DNA from: JAGWRI01 sp035700805 | Lineage (GTDB): Bacteria > Gemmatimonadota > Gemmatimonadetes > Gemmatimonadales > Gemmatimonadaceae | Direction: 5' to 3' | Assembly (NCBI GenBank): GCA_035700805.1 | Contig: DASSOG010000058.1 | Location: 1-35,956 of the forward strand | Length of the DNA stretch: 35,956 bases | Part shown: positions 24,612 through 32,044 of the stretch, piece by piece | Position numbering within the stretch: the stretch's first letter is position 1 | Layout: the number at the start of each line of letters is the position of its first letter | Made by a program: the position numbers and the translations under genes | The notes under the pieces: model-generated | What the model was told of the DNA's origin: nothing | The model's input: only the letters and a program-made list of their open reading frames with translations | Databases searched by the model: none

Positions 24612-25945
24612 ACCCGGAAGGGGCGTCCCTCTGGGCGCGTCCCACCGACGCGCCGCTCGCCGCGCGGATGCGCCCGCGCACGCTTGAGGAATTCGTGGGG
24701 CAGGCGCACCTGCTGGCGCCGGGCAAGCCCTTGCGGGATGCCATTGAGTCCGGCACGGTGGGATCCATGGTCTTCTGGGGGCCGCCCGGCACGGGCAAGA
24801 CCACCCTCGCGCGCCTGATGGCCCGCCACACCGACCGTGAGTTCGTCCCGTTTTCGGCGGTCACCGAGGGGGTGCCGCGCGTGCGCCAGATCGTGGCGGA
24901 GGCGGAACACCGGCGAGTCACGGGGCGCGGCACCATCCTCTTTGCCGACGAGATTCATCGTTTCAATAAGGCGCAGCAGGATGCGTTCTTGCCGCACGTG
25001 GAGTCGGGCACGATCACGCTGATCGGTGCCACCACGGAGAATCCATCGTTTGAGATTGTCGGGGCGCTGCTGTCGCGTATGCGGGTATTCGTATTGCACG
25101 CGCTGTCGCCGGATGAACTGGCGCGGGTGGTGCGGGCCGCGCTGGATGATGGGGAGCGGGGGCTGGGTGAATGGGCGCTGGCGGTGGACGACGAGGCCGT
25201 GGCGCTGCTGGCCACCGAAGCCGACGGCGATGCGCGTCGCGCGCTGACCGTGCTGGAGGCGGCGGCCGCGCACGTGGGGCGGGGCGGCCGGTTGACCGTG
25301 GCGGAGGCGCGCGAGGCGTTGCAGCTCAGGTTCGCGCACTTCGACAAGGGTGGCGAAGCCACCTACAACATGCTGAGCGCGTACCACAAGAGCCTGCGCG
25401 GCAGCGACCCGCAGGCCGCGCTCTACTGGATGGCGCGGATGCTGGAGGGTGGGGGCGACCCGATGATGCTCTTCCGGCGCGCCATCGCGATGGCGGCGGA
25501 GGATGTCGGCCTGGCGGACCCGGAAGCGCTGAAGCTGGCCATTGCCGCGCGGGACGCGTTCCACATGCTGGGCCCGCCGGAAGGGTTCCTGCCCCTGGCG
25601 GAGATGACGGTGTACCTGGCCACCGCGCCCAAGTCCAACAGCACGGTGCGGGCGCTGGGCGCGGCGCTGGAGGCGGCTCGGCAGACGCCCGCCGAGCCGG
25701 TGCCGCTGCACATCCGGAACGCCCCCACCGGGCTCATGAAGGAACTGGGGTACGGGCAGGGGTATCAGTATGCGCACGCGGTGCCGGAGGCGTACATTCC
25801 GCAGGAATACCTGCCGGAGCGCCTGCGCGGTACCGCCTTTTTTGAGCCTGGTCCCTTTGGGTTCGAGAAGGAAGTGGCAAAGCGGCTGGCCTGGTGGGCG
25901 GAACTCAAGCGGAAGGCCCTCGACGCGGATTCGGCAGGGGCGTGA
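24608..25945 (+). CDS. rarA: Replication-associated recombination protein A (MgsA/RarA AAA+ ATPase)
   Basis: The protein has 445 residues. RMRPRTLEEFVGQAHLL leads the AAA+ module, with Walker A GPPGTGKTT from Gly58, Walker B ILFADEIHRFNKAQQD, sensor 1 LIGATTENPSFE and arginine-finger region LLSRMRVF. The RarA-specific C-terminal tetramerisation domain follows (YNMLSAYHKSLRGSDPQAALYW; PPEGFLPLAEMTVYLATAPKSN; GYGQGYQYAH). It acts at stalled replication forks on DNA ends or gaps together with SSB. The GTG start overlaps the cca stop codon (GTGA). All ATPase residues are intact. Confidence 0.95.
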   Translation: MNPEGASLWARPTDAPLAARMRPRTLEEFVGQAHLLAPGKPLRDAIESGTVGSMVFWGPPGTGKTTLARLMARHTDREFVPFSAVTEGVPRVRQIVAEAEHRRVTGRGTILFADEIHRFNKAQQDAFLPHVESGTITLIGATTENPSFEIVGALLSRMRVFVLHALSPDELARVVRAALDDGERGLGEWALAVDDEAVALLATEADGDARRALTVLEAAAAHVGRGGRLTVAEAREALQLRFAHFDKGGEATYNMLSAYHKSLRGSDPQAALYWMARMLEGGGDPMMLFRRAIAMAAEDVGLADPEALKLAIAARDAFHMLGPPEGFLPLAEMTVYLATAPKSNSTVRALGAALEAARQTPAEPVPLHIRNAPTGLMKELGYGQGYQYAHAVPEAYIPQEYLPERLRGTAFFEPGPFGFEKEVAKRLAWWAELKRKALDADSAGA

Positions 25946-26004
25946 GGGCATCGTACGGCACTCTGCGACGTGGCGGGCCGAGCCCGCGGAGGCGTGAGGG
26001 CTTG

Positions 26005-26487
26005 ATGACACGACGTATGGAGTATGGCAGCATGCTCATGAGCACCGTCCTGCTGGCGGTGGCCGGGTGTTCGACCCTCGGGCGGCAGGTGTTCAGGGAG
26101 CCCGTGGTGGAACTCCGTGACGTGCGTCTCACCGGGCTGGGCGTGACCGGCGGCAACCTGGACGTGGTGCTGGCCGTGTACAACCCCAATGGCTACCGGC
26201 TGGACGCCACCAGCGGCCACTATCGCGTGCTGGTGGACAGTCTGCAGGTGGCGACGGGTGACATCACCGACCGCAGCCGCTTTACCGGTGGCGACACCAC
26301 GGTGGTCCACCTGCCGGTGCAGTTCAGCTATGCCGGGGTGGGGGCGGCGGCGCGTGAGCTCACGCAGACCGGCGCCGTGAACTACAAGGTGATCGGCGAC
26401 CTGACGGTGGACAGCCCCATCGGCAGCCGGACGTTTCCGTTCACGAGCACCGGGCGGTTCACGACGGTCAGCGCTCGCGTGCATTAG
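26005..26487 (+). CDS. LEA14-like (WHy-domain) lipoprotein
   Basis: The protein has 160 residues from ATG 26005. It carries a lipoprotein signal peptide with the lipobox VAGC, lipidated at Cys22. The mature protein is a single LEA type 2 / WHy domain: VELRDVRLTGLGVTGGNLDVVLAVYNPNGYRLDA, including the typical NPNGY, then VHLPVQFSY, VNYKVIGDLTVDSPIG and FPFTSTGRF. Such proteins are membrane-anchored and linked to stress or desiccation tolerance, without a defined activity. Earlier in-frame starts lie within rarA and lack a signal peptide. The short GGCGTGAGGGC motif occurs twice upstream (around 25939 and 25991). Confidence 0.8.
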   Translation: MTRRMEYGSMLMSTVLLAVAGCSTLGRQVFREPVVELRDVRLTGLGVTGGNLDVVLAVYNPNGYRLDATSGHYRVLVDSLQVATGDITDRSRFTGGDTTVVHLPVQFSYAGVGAAARELTQTGAVNYKVIGDLTVDSPIGSRTFPFTSTGRFTTVSARVH

Positions 26488-26549
26488 CCGGAAGCCCCAT
26501 CGCCCGCGACCTGATCACCGTCCAGCCACCGGCTGACCGCGCCCTGCTC

Positions 26550-27794
26550 GTGGGGGTGCCCATGAAGCGCGTGGGTGCCCGCCGCATGCTCGAAGAGCAC
26601 CTGGCCGAGCTCGAGCGCCTGGTGGACACCGCGGGCGCCGAGGTGGTGGGCACCATCACGCAGCAGATCGACCGGCCCAACCCGGCCACGTATATGGGTT
26701 CCGGCAAGCTGGAGGAACTGCGCGCGCGGGTGGTTGAATCCGGCGCCACCCTGGTGATCTTCGACGACGAGCTGTCGCCCGCGCAGGGCAAGAACATCGA
26801 GGATGCCATTGGCCATCGTGTCATGGACCGGGCCGAACTGATCCTGGACATCTTCGCGGTGCGCGCGCGGTCGGCGGAAGCCAGGATGCAGGTGGAGCTG
26901 GCCCAGCTGGAGTACATGCTGCCGCGGCTCACGCGCATGTGGACCCACCTGGAAAAGACGCGGGGCGGCATCGGCATGCGCGGCCCGGGTGAGACGCAGC
27001 TCGAGACGGATCGGCGCCTCATCGGCCACCGCGTCAAGCTGCTGCGCCAGCGCCTGCAGGAAGTGGTGCAGGCGCGTGCCGTGCAGCGCCAGTCGCGGAA
27101 GGGGCACTTCCGGGCCTCGCTGGTGGGATATACCAATGCCGGTAAGTCGTCCATCCTGCGCGGGCTGGCGGACACCGAGGTGTTCGTGGAAGACCGGCTG
27201 TTTGCCACGCTCGATCCGCTCACGCGCGAAGTGGACGTGGGCGACCACGCGCATGCCCTGGTCACCGATACCGTGGGCTTCATCCGCAAGCTGCCGCACC
27301 ACCTGGTGGCGTCGTTCCGCGCGACGCTGGACGAAGCCCGCGACGCCGACTTGCTGCTGCACGTGATTGACGCCAGCCATCCGGTGTGGGATGACCAGCG
27401 GCAGGTGGTGGACCAGGTGCTCGAGGAGCTGGAACTGCACGATCACCCCACCTTGCTGGTGTTCAACAAGGTGGATGCGCTGGGCAATGAAGCGCTGATC
27501 GCGTTGCAGGCGCGGGTGCTGGCCGCGGGGGCCGACGCGATCTTTGTCTCGACGGTGACGCCGGACGGCCTGATGCCGCTGCGCCGCGCGCTGCGCGCGG
27601 CCGTCCGCGCGCGCCGGCCGCTGAGCGAGATCCGCCTGTCGCCGGCCGATGGCCGGCTGCTGGCCAGCATCCACCGCGAAGGCCAGGTGCTGGACCAGCG
27701 CGCCGAGGGCGAGTGGCTGGTGGTGCGCGCGCGCGTGGACGAGGCGCTGGCCGGTCGCCTGCGCAGCGCGGGCGCCGACGTCGTTCCGGTCTGA
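26550..27794 (+). CDS. hflX: Ribosome-associated GTPase HflX
   Basis: At least 414 residues. The N-terminal HflX domain (LAELERLVDTAGAEVVGTI; YMGSGKLEELRARV) is followed by the linker with RGGIGMRGPGETQLETDRR, then the G domain: G1 GYTNAGKSS from Gly193, switch region FATLDPLTRE, G3 VTDTVGFI and G4 NKVD. It splits stalled or heat-damaged 70S ribosomes and hydrolyses GTP. The start is uncertain: GTG 26550 is the first ATG, GTG or TTG in frame, but the frame is open upstream and encodes ADRALLVGVPM, whose ALLVGV strand is conserved in HflX. Translation may start at a rare codon such as CTG 26511 or ATC 26499. A terminator-like hairpin follows. Confidence 0.93.
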   Translation: MGVPMKRVGARRMLEEHLAELERLVDTAGAEVVGTITQQIDRPNPATYMGSGKLEELRARVVESGATLVIFDDELSPAQGKNIEDAIGHRVMDRAELILDIFAVRARSAEARMQVELAQLEYMLPRLTRMWTHLEKTRGGIGMRGPGETQLETDRRLIGHRVKLLRQRLQEVVQARAVQRQSRKGHFRASLVGYTNAGKSSILRGLADTEVFVEDRLFATLDPLTREVDVGDHAHALVTDTVGFIRKLPHHLVASFRATLDEARDADLLLHVIDASHPVWDDQRQVVDQVLEELELHDHPTLLVFNKVDALGNEALIALQARVLAAGADAIFVSTVTPDGLMPLRRALRAAVRARRPLSEIRLSPADGRLLASIHREGQVLDQRAEGEWLVVRARVDEALAGRLRSAGADVVPV

Positions 27795-27843
27795 GCCTGG
27801 CGGGCGATTGCGTCCGGGGAGGCCGCGCCGGGTGCTCCCAACG

Positions 27844-27874
27844 AAAACGGGGCGCCCCGAATGAGGCGCCCCGT
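27844..27874 (-). terminator. Intrinsic terminator of the tRNA transcript, possibly bidirectional
   Basis: A perfect 10-bp stem (ACGGGGCGCC at 27847-27856, GGCGCCCCGT at 27865-27874) with an 8-nt loop begins 7 nt beyond the tRNA-Val 3' end. Read on the - strand it is followed by TTTT (complement of 27844-27847), the canonical intrinsic form. From the + strand it would lie 52 nt beyond hflX without a T-tract. Confidence 0.85.
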
Positions 27875-27881
27875 CCAGGCA

Positions 27882-27955
27882 TGGTCGCACAGGGACTCGA
27901 ACCCCGGACCTCTGGTATGTGAAACCAGCGCTCTAACCAGCTGAGCTATGCGACC
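27882..27955 (-). tRNA. tRNA-Val (anticodon CAC)
   Basis: The 74-nt cloverleaf is complete: acceptor GGTCGCA pairs with TGCGACC and the discriminator is A. The D arm is AGCTCAGCTGGTTAGAGCG. The anticodon stem CTGGT/ACCAG encloses loop TTCACAT with anticodon CAC, reading GTG codons. The T arm contains GGTTCGAGTCC. The 3' CCA is not encoded. It lies downstream of the tRNA with anticodon CAT on the same strand, probably in one transcript. Confidence 0.95.
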
Positions 27956-28014
27956 GATCCCGCCTTGCGGCGTGCGGTCCGGAAAACCTAACCCGCGCGG
28001 GGCGGGGAGGATAG

Positions 28015-28088
28015 TGGGGCCTGCAGGATTTGAACCTGCGACCGTTGGATTATGAGTCCACTGCTCTAACCAGCTGAGCTAAGGCCCC
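28015..28088 (-). tRNA. tRNA with CAT anticodon, most likely tRNA-Ile2 (lysidine type)
   Basis: The 74-nt cloverleaf has acceptor GGGGCCT/AGGCCCC and discriminator A. The D arm is AGCTCAGCTGGTTAGAGCA. The anticodon stem GTGGA/TCCAA (with one mismatch) closes loop CTCATAA with anticodon CAT. The T arm is GCAGG/CCTGC with GTTCAAATC. The body, especially GGACTCATAATCC and GGTCGCAGG, resembles tRNA-Ile2, whose C34 is changed to lysidine by TilS so that it reads AUA. Elongator tRNA-Met is the alternative. It is not initiator tRNA, as it lacks the three G-C pairs below the anticodon. CCA is not encoded. Confidence 0.9.
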
Positions 28089-28102
28089 GTGCGCTCGCCT
28101 GC

Positions 28103-28131
28103 TAGATAGGCGAGAACTCCCGTTGGCGCAA
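28103..28131 (-). promoter_or_regulatory. Predicted promoter of the tRNA-Ile2/tRNA-Val transcript
   Basis: On the - strand TTGCGC (28131-28126) and TATCTA (28108-28103) are separated by 17 nt, and the tRNA begins 14 nt after the -10. A 7-bp inverted repeat (28094-28100 / 28108-28114) overlaps the -10 region. The promoter would separate tRNA transcription from rfaE1. Confidence 0.55.
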
Positions 28132-28214
28132 GCGACGCCACTGCTCCGCGGCTCGCCGCGCGCGGTCGTCCTTCCGGCCGACACGGCACCCCATGCGGCG
28201 CCGGCGCGGCCGTG

Positions 28215-29231
28215 CTACACCCGCCGAGCCTCACGGTCCTGCCGCTCCACGTGGGCATCGTACGAGGCCAGCACTTCGTCCGGGCTGACCGTGGCGGCGC
28301 CGAGCTTGCCGACCTCGATGCCCGCCGCGTAGTTCGCGATGACCGCCGCCTCAGCCGCCGTCGCGCCGGCCGCCAGCGTGGCGCCCAGGTACGCGGTGAC
28401 CGTATCGCCGGCCCCTACCACATCGTACACCTCGCGGGCCATCGTCGGGATGCGCGTCACCAGGCCGTCGGATGCGAGCAGGGCCATGCCGCGTTCGCCC
28501 AGCGTGAGCAGCAGGTGCTCCACGCCCAGGCGCGCAAAGACCCCGGGCAGCGCGTCCGCGTCGTCCAGGTTGATGGCCGCGCCCAGCGCGGCCTCCAGCT
28601 CGCTGCGGTTCGGCTTGAAGACCGTGGCGCCCTTGTACGAAAAGAAGTTCCGGTACTTGGGGTCCACCACGATGGGGATTTCCCGCTGGCGCGCCCACGC
28701 GATGGCCTGCGTGATGACCTCGGGGACGAGGACGCCCTTGTTGTAGTCCTCCAGCAGGAGCGCGTCGGCGTCCGCCAGGGCCGCGTGCACCGCCTCCAGC
28801 ATCCGGGCCACTTCGTCGGCGCTGAGGTCGGCGTCGTCTTCCTCATCCACGCGCAGGAGTTGCTGCGAGCGCGCGACCACTCGCGTCTTGGTGGTGGTGG
28901 GGCGGTCCACGCTCACCAGGTGATCGTCGTCCACCGCGATGGCGTCGAGCATGGTGCGGAGCGTGGCGCCGCCCGCGTCGTTGCCGATGGCGCCCACCAG
29001 CAGGCATTGCGCGCCAATGGCGCCCACGTTCTGCGCCACGTTGGCCGCGCCGCCAAGGGCAAAGCGGCGCTGGCGCACGCGCACCACGGGCACTGGCGCC
29101 TCGGGTGACACGCGGTCCACGTCGCCCGCCAGGTACACGTCCAGCATGGCGTCGCCGATGACGGCCAGGCGCTGCGCGCTGGCGGCGTCCAGCAGCTCGG
29201 CCAGTCGGGTGCGGGAGAGGGTCTGGGGCAT
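28215..29231 (-). CDS. rfaE1: D-glycero-beta-D-manno-heptose-7-phosphate kinase (stand-alone HldE kinase domain)
   Basis: The 338-residue PfkB-family kinase has the N-terminal GGAANVAQNVGAIG sugar-binding motif, LLLEDYNKGVL, VDPKYRNFFSYKGATVFKPNRSE and the C-terminal signature DVVGAGDTVTAYLGATLAAG containing the catalytic Asp. These match the kinase half of HldE. The adenylyltransferase half is absent, so this is a separate RfaE1-type enzyme that phosphorylates heptose 7-phosphate at O-1. It acts after GmhA (20960-21535) in ADP-heptose synthesis. The start codon has no Shine-Dalgarno: the 8 nt before it are CCTCCCCC and a -10 box sits just upstream. It is divergent from the EamA gene. Confidence 0.88.
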   Translation of the reverse strand: MPQTLSRTRLAELLDAASAQRLAVIGDAMLDVYLAGDVDRVSPEAPVPVVRVRQRRFALGGAANVAQNVGAIGAQCLLVGAIGNDAGGATLRTMLDAIAVDDDHLVSVDRPTTTKTRVVARSQQLLRVDEEDDADLSADEVARMLEAVHAALADADALLLEDYNKGVLVPEVITQAIAWARQREIPIVVDPKYRNFFSYKGATVFKPNRSELEAALGAAINLDDADALPGVFARLGVEHLLLTLGERGMALLASDGLVTRIPTMAREVYDVVGAGDTVTAYLGATLAAGATAAEAAVIANYAAGIEVGKLGAATVSPDEVLASYDAHVERQDREARRV

Positions 29232-29239
29232 GGGGGAGG

Positions 29240-29269
29240 AAAGTACACTGGCGGCGGACCGTCGGCCAA
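29240..29269 (-). promoter_or_regulatory. Predicted leaderless-type promoter of rfaE1
   Basis: On the - strand TTGGCC (29269-29264) and TACTTT (29245-29240) are separated by 18 nt. Only 8 nt (CCTCCCCC) separate the -10 from the ATG at 29231, so transcription should begin at about the start codon. The pyrimidine run rules out a Shine-Dalgarno. Confidence 0.55.
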
Positions 29270-29348
29270 GGTGGCGCGGGCTCGTCGGGCAGGCGTACCG
29301 TTATGCTCCTGCGTTCACCACGCCGCGCACACACCCACCCCCGATCGC

Positions 29349-30275
29349 TTGTCCCCCACGCTTGTTGTCATCCTGCTCCTGGCCATCGGCGGCATCTCCA
29401 CGTCGGGGCCGCTCACGCGACTGTCGGCGGCGCCGTCGCTCGCGATCGCCGCGTGGCGGCTGGGGCTTTCGCTCGTGGTGGTGTTCGTCGCGCTGGTGAT
29501 GACCGGCGGGTGGCGGCAGTTGCGACAGCTCCGGCGACGCGACCTTGGCGTGGCCATTGCGGCGGGCGGGATGCTCGCCATCCATTTCTGGACGTGGATA
29601 GCATCGCTGAGCCTCACGACGGTCTCCGCGTCGGTGGTGCTGGTGGACATGCAGCCGGCCATCGTCGGCGTGCTGTCCATTGTCTGGCTGCACGAGCGTC
29701 CGTCGCGGCGGCAGTGGAGCGGCATTGCCATGGCCATGGCGGGCGCGGTGGTGGTGGCGCTCCCGGACCTGCTGCACGAGGGCGCGGGACTGGGTGGGCG
29801 TGCCCTGTTCGGGGACGGCCTGGCGTTTGCGGGCGCCATCGCGGCCGCCTTCTACTTTGTGGCCGGCCGCAAGCTGCGCGCCTCGCTGGACCTGTGGCCA
29901 TACGTGGCGGTGGTGTACACGGCGTGTTTTGCGTTCCTGGTGCTGGCGGCGCGCGGCACCCATGTGGCGCTCACGCCGCAGCCGCCCCGGGAGCTGGCCA
30001 TCTTTGCCGGTCTCGCGCTGGGGCCCATGCTGCTGGGCCACACCGGGTTCAACTACGCGCTGCGGTATGTGCCGGCGTACGTGGTGAATCTGGCGTTGCT
30101 CTGCGAACCCGTGGGCGCCACCATCCTGGCGGCGCTGCTGCCGGGCATCCGGGAACTGCCCAACTGGGGCACGGTGGTGGGAGGCGCGTTGATCATCTAC
30201 GGCATTGCGCGGGCCACGCGGGCGGCGGCGCGCGTGGTACCATCGCCGGGCCAGCCACCGGCGCCGGCGCGTTAG
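29349..30275 (+). CDS. EamA/DMT-family membrane transporter
   Basis: About 308 residues from TTG 29349, which places the first membrane helix (SPTLVVILLLAIGGISTSG) at the N-terminus. An upstream GTG at 29271 would add a 26-residue Arg/His/Pro-rich piece and is less likely. Ten hydrophobic helices are arranged as two EamA repeats: VVLVDMQPAIVGVLSIVWLHERPSRRQ ends the first half, and NLALLCEPVGATILAALLPG is the equivalent in the second. Drug/metabolite-type exporters of this family move small metabolites or amino acids; the substrate is unknown. No clear binding site precedes the TTG. The asparaginase gene follows after 38 bp. Confidence 0.85.
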   Translation: MSPTLVVILLLAIGGISTSGPLTRLSAAPSLAIAAWRLGLSLVVVFVALVMTGGWRQLRQLRRRDLGVAIAAGGMLAIHFWTWIASLSLTTVSASVVLVDMQPAIVGVLSIVWLHERPSRRQWSGIAMAMAGAVVVALPDLLHEGAGLGGRALFGDGLAFAGAIAAAFYFVAGRKLRASLDLWPYVAVVYTACFAFLVLAARGTHVALTPQPPRELAIFAGLALGPMLLGHTGFNYALRYVPAYVVNLALLCEPVGATILAALLPGIRELPNWGTVVGGALIIYGIARATRAAARVVPSPGQPPAPAR

Positions 30276-30313
30276 CTTTCCAACGCCCGAATCACCGGTG
30301 GACACCTCGCCCC

Positions 30314-31303
30314 ATGCCCGAACTCAATCTCGACATCCACGTCACGCGCGGCGGTTCCCTGGAATCGGCGCACGTTGTCCATGGCGCGGTGGTGGACGCC
30401 TCGGGTGCGCTCCTCGCGCACGCGCGCGACCCGGCGAGGGTGACGCACTGGCGGTCGTGCGCCAAGCCCTTCCAGGTGATGCCCTTTGTGCAGGAGGGCG
30501 GGTTCGAGGCGCTGGGGTGGGGCGACGAACAGCTCGCGCTGGCCTGTGCCTCGCACGGGGGTGAGCCGGAGCATGTGGCGCTGGCGGCGTCCATGCTCGC
30601 CGGGCTGGGGCTGGACGAATCGGCGCTCGCGTGCGGGCCGCTGGAGCCGTTGAGCACGCGCGGCGCGCAGGTACTCCGCGACGCCGGCGCGAGTCCCACG
30701 CGACTGCACAACAACTGCTCCGGCAAGCACTCAGCCATGCTCGCCCGCGCCAAGTCCCACGGGTGGCCGCTGGACGGCTACCACCGGCCGGATCATCCCA
30801 TCCAGCAGGCGTGCGTTGCGTCCGTGAGCCGATGGACGGGGGTGCCAGACTCGGCGCTGGGCCGCGGCGTGGATGGCTGCGGCGTGGTGGAGTTCGCGCT
30901 GCCGCTGCGCAACATGGCCACTGCGTACGCCCGGCTGGCGGACGCGGCAGGCCAGGGGGACGCCGGCCCTCGGCGCGTGCTGGGCGCCATTGCCGCGCAC
31001 CCGTTCCTGCTGGGCGGCACGGATCGCTTTGATACTATACTCATACAGGAGACGGGCGGGCGCGTCATCTCGAAGGTGGGCGCGGAAGGGGTGCACACGG
31101 CGCTCAGCCTGGACCGGCGGATCGGCGTGGTGGTGAAGGCCGAGGATGGCGGCACCCGCGCCCAGTATCCGGCCATGCTGCGTGCCCTCCAGTATATGGA
31201 TGTCCTGCCTGCCGAGCTGCCGCCGCGGCTGGCCGCGATCCTGCGACGCCCCATCCTCAACACGCGTGGTGAGGTGGTGGGCGAGATTGGTCCGGTGGCA
31301 TGA
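30314..31303 (+). CDS. Asparaginase of the AnsA-II family (PF06089 type)
   Basis: The 329-residue protein shows the hallmarks of the asparaginase II group described from Rhizobium etli: HWRSCAKPFQVMPFVQEGG, ALACASHGGEPEHV, LHNNCSGKHSAMLA, GVDGCGVVEFALPLRNMATAYARL, and FDTILIQETGGRVISKVGAEGV. These enzymes share the SCxK and CSGKH features and are unrelated to the AnsA fold. They hydrolyse asparagine to aspartate and ammonia in the cytoplasm. The ATG at 30314 gives the expected short N-terminus. The gene lies 38 bp after the EamA transporter, so export or import of an amide or amino acid is a plausible link. Confidence 0.88.
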   Translation: MPELNLDIHVTRGGSLESAHVVHGAVVDASGALLAHARDPARVTHWRSCAKPFQVMPFVQEGGFEALGWGDEQLALACASHGGEPEHVALAASMLAGLGLDESALACGPLEPLSTRGAQVLRDAGASPTRLHNNCSGKHSAMLARAKSHGWPLDGYHRPDHPIQQACVASVSRWTGVPDSALGRGVDGCGVVEFALPLRNMATAYARLADAAGQGDAGPRRVLGAIAAHPFLLGGTDRFDTILIQETGGRVISKVGAEGVHTALSLDRRIGVVVKAEDGGTRAQYPAMLRALQYMDVLPAELPPRLAAILRRPILNTRGEVVGEIGPVA

Positions 31304-31340
31304 GCCGCCCGCCGATTTCGATTGTGCCCGCGTTCCAATC

Positions 31341-32042
31341 ATGACAGTTGCCGCCTCGCCTCCCTCGATCTTGCGTGCGCTCGACGAGCCCACTCGGCTC
31401 CTCGTGCGGCTGTCCGCGCTGGTCGCGGCGGGCACCGAGGCCGACATCCGGCGTGGCCTGGCGGCCGCGTCGGACACCGTCCCCCAACTGTGGGTGGAGG
31501 AACTGCTGCTGCAATCGTACCTGTTCGCGGGTTTTCCCCGCACCCTGAACGCGATGCGGGAATGGCGGCGCTCGCATCCGCGCGCCGCCACGCCTGGTCC
31601 AGCGGACCAGGGGGCCGCGGCGGGTGTGGACGCGACCGGAGTCGAACCCGGCGCGACCACGGACCCGGTGGCTGGAACGCTGGCCCAGTGGCGCCGGGCC
31701 GGAGAACACACCTGCGCCGTGGTATATGGAAAATCGTACGAGCGGCTGCGGGAGAACATCCGGCACCTGCACGTGGAACTGGACGACTGGATGATCACGG
31801 ACGGGTATGGCAAGGTGCTCAGCAGGCCGGGGCTGGACCTGGTGCGCCGGGAACTGTGCATCGTGGCGGCCTGCGCGGCGGCGGGGCAGGAGCGCCAGCT
31901 CCATTCCCACCTGCGGGGCGCGCTGAACGCCGGGGCGTCGGCAGACGCCATCGGCGAATGCCTGGACGCCCTCCAGGATGTGATCACCGCCCCACAATCT
32001 GAATCGGCGCACATGCTCTGGGCACGTGTGAGGGGGAAGTAG
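31341..32042 (+). CDS. Carboxymuconolactone decarboxylase-like (AhpD superfamily) protein
   Basis: The 233-residue protein comprises two helical halves. Residues 10-75 (TRLLVRLSALVAAGTEADIR; WVEELLLQSYLFAGFPRTLNAM) resemble the N-terminal CMD-like segment. A Pro/Gly/Ala-rich linker spans about 82-112. Residues 150-230 (LDLVRRELCIVAACAAAGQERQLHSHLRGALNAGAS) match the CMD signature. The CxxC pair of AhpD peroxidases is absent, so a peroxiredoxin-reductase role is unlikely; the substrate is unknown. The ATG at 31341 is chosen because upstream in-frame starts lie within the asparaginase gene. The stop is 2 bp before obgE, implying co-transcription with obgE and dprA. Confidence 0.75.
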   Translation: MTVAASPPSILRALDEPTRLLVRLSALVAAGTEADIRRGLAAASDTVPQLWVEELLLQSYLFAGFPRTLNAMREWRRSHPRAATPGPADQGAAAGVDATGVEPGATTDPVAGTLAQWRRAGEHTCAVVYGKSYERLRENIRHLHVELDDWMITDGYGKVLSRPGLDLVRRELCIVAACAAAGQERQLHSHLRGALNAGASADAIGECLDALQDVITAPQSESAHMLWARVRGK

Positions 32043-32044
32043 CC

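Noticed and set aside
25939..26001. Repeated GGCGTGAGGGC on both sides of the rarA-lipoprotein gap
   Set aside because: Only two 11-nt copies, one of them containing the rarA stop codon; chance similarity in GC-rich DNA is likely.
28015..28088. Initiator tRNA-fMet
   Set aside because: The anticodon stem lacks the three consecutive G-C pairs and the acceptor 1-72 pair is a normal G-C, so it is an elongator-type tRNA. Ile2 is favoured over elongator Met.
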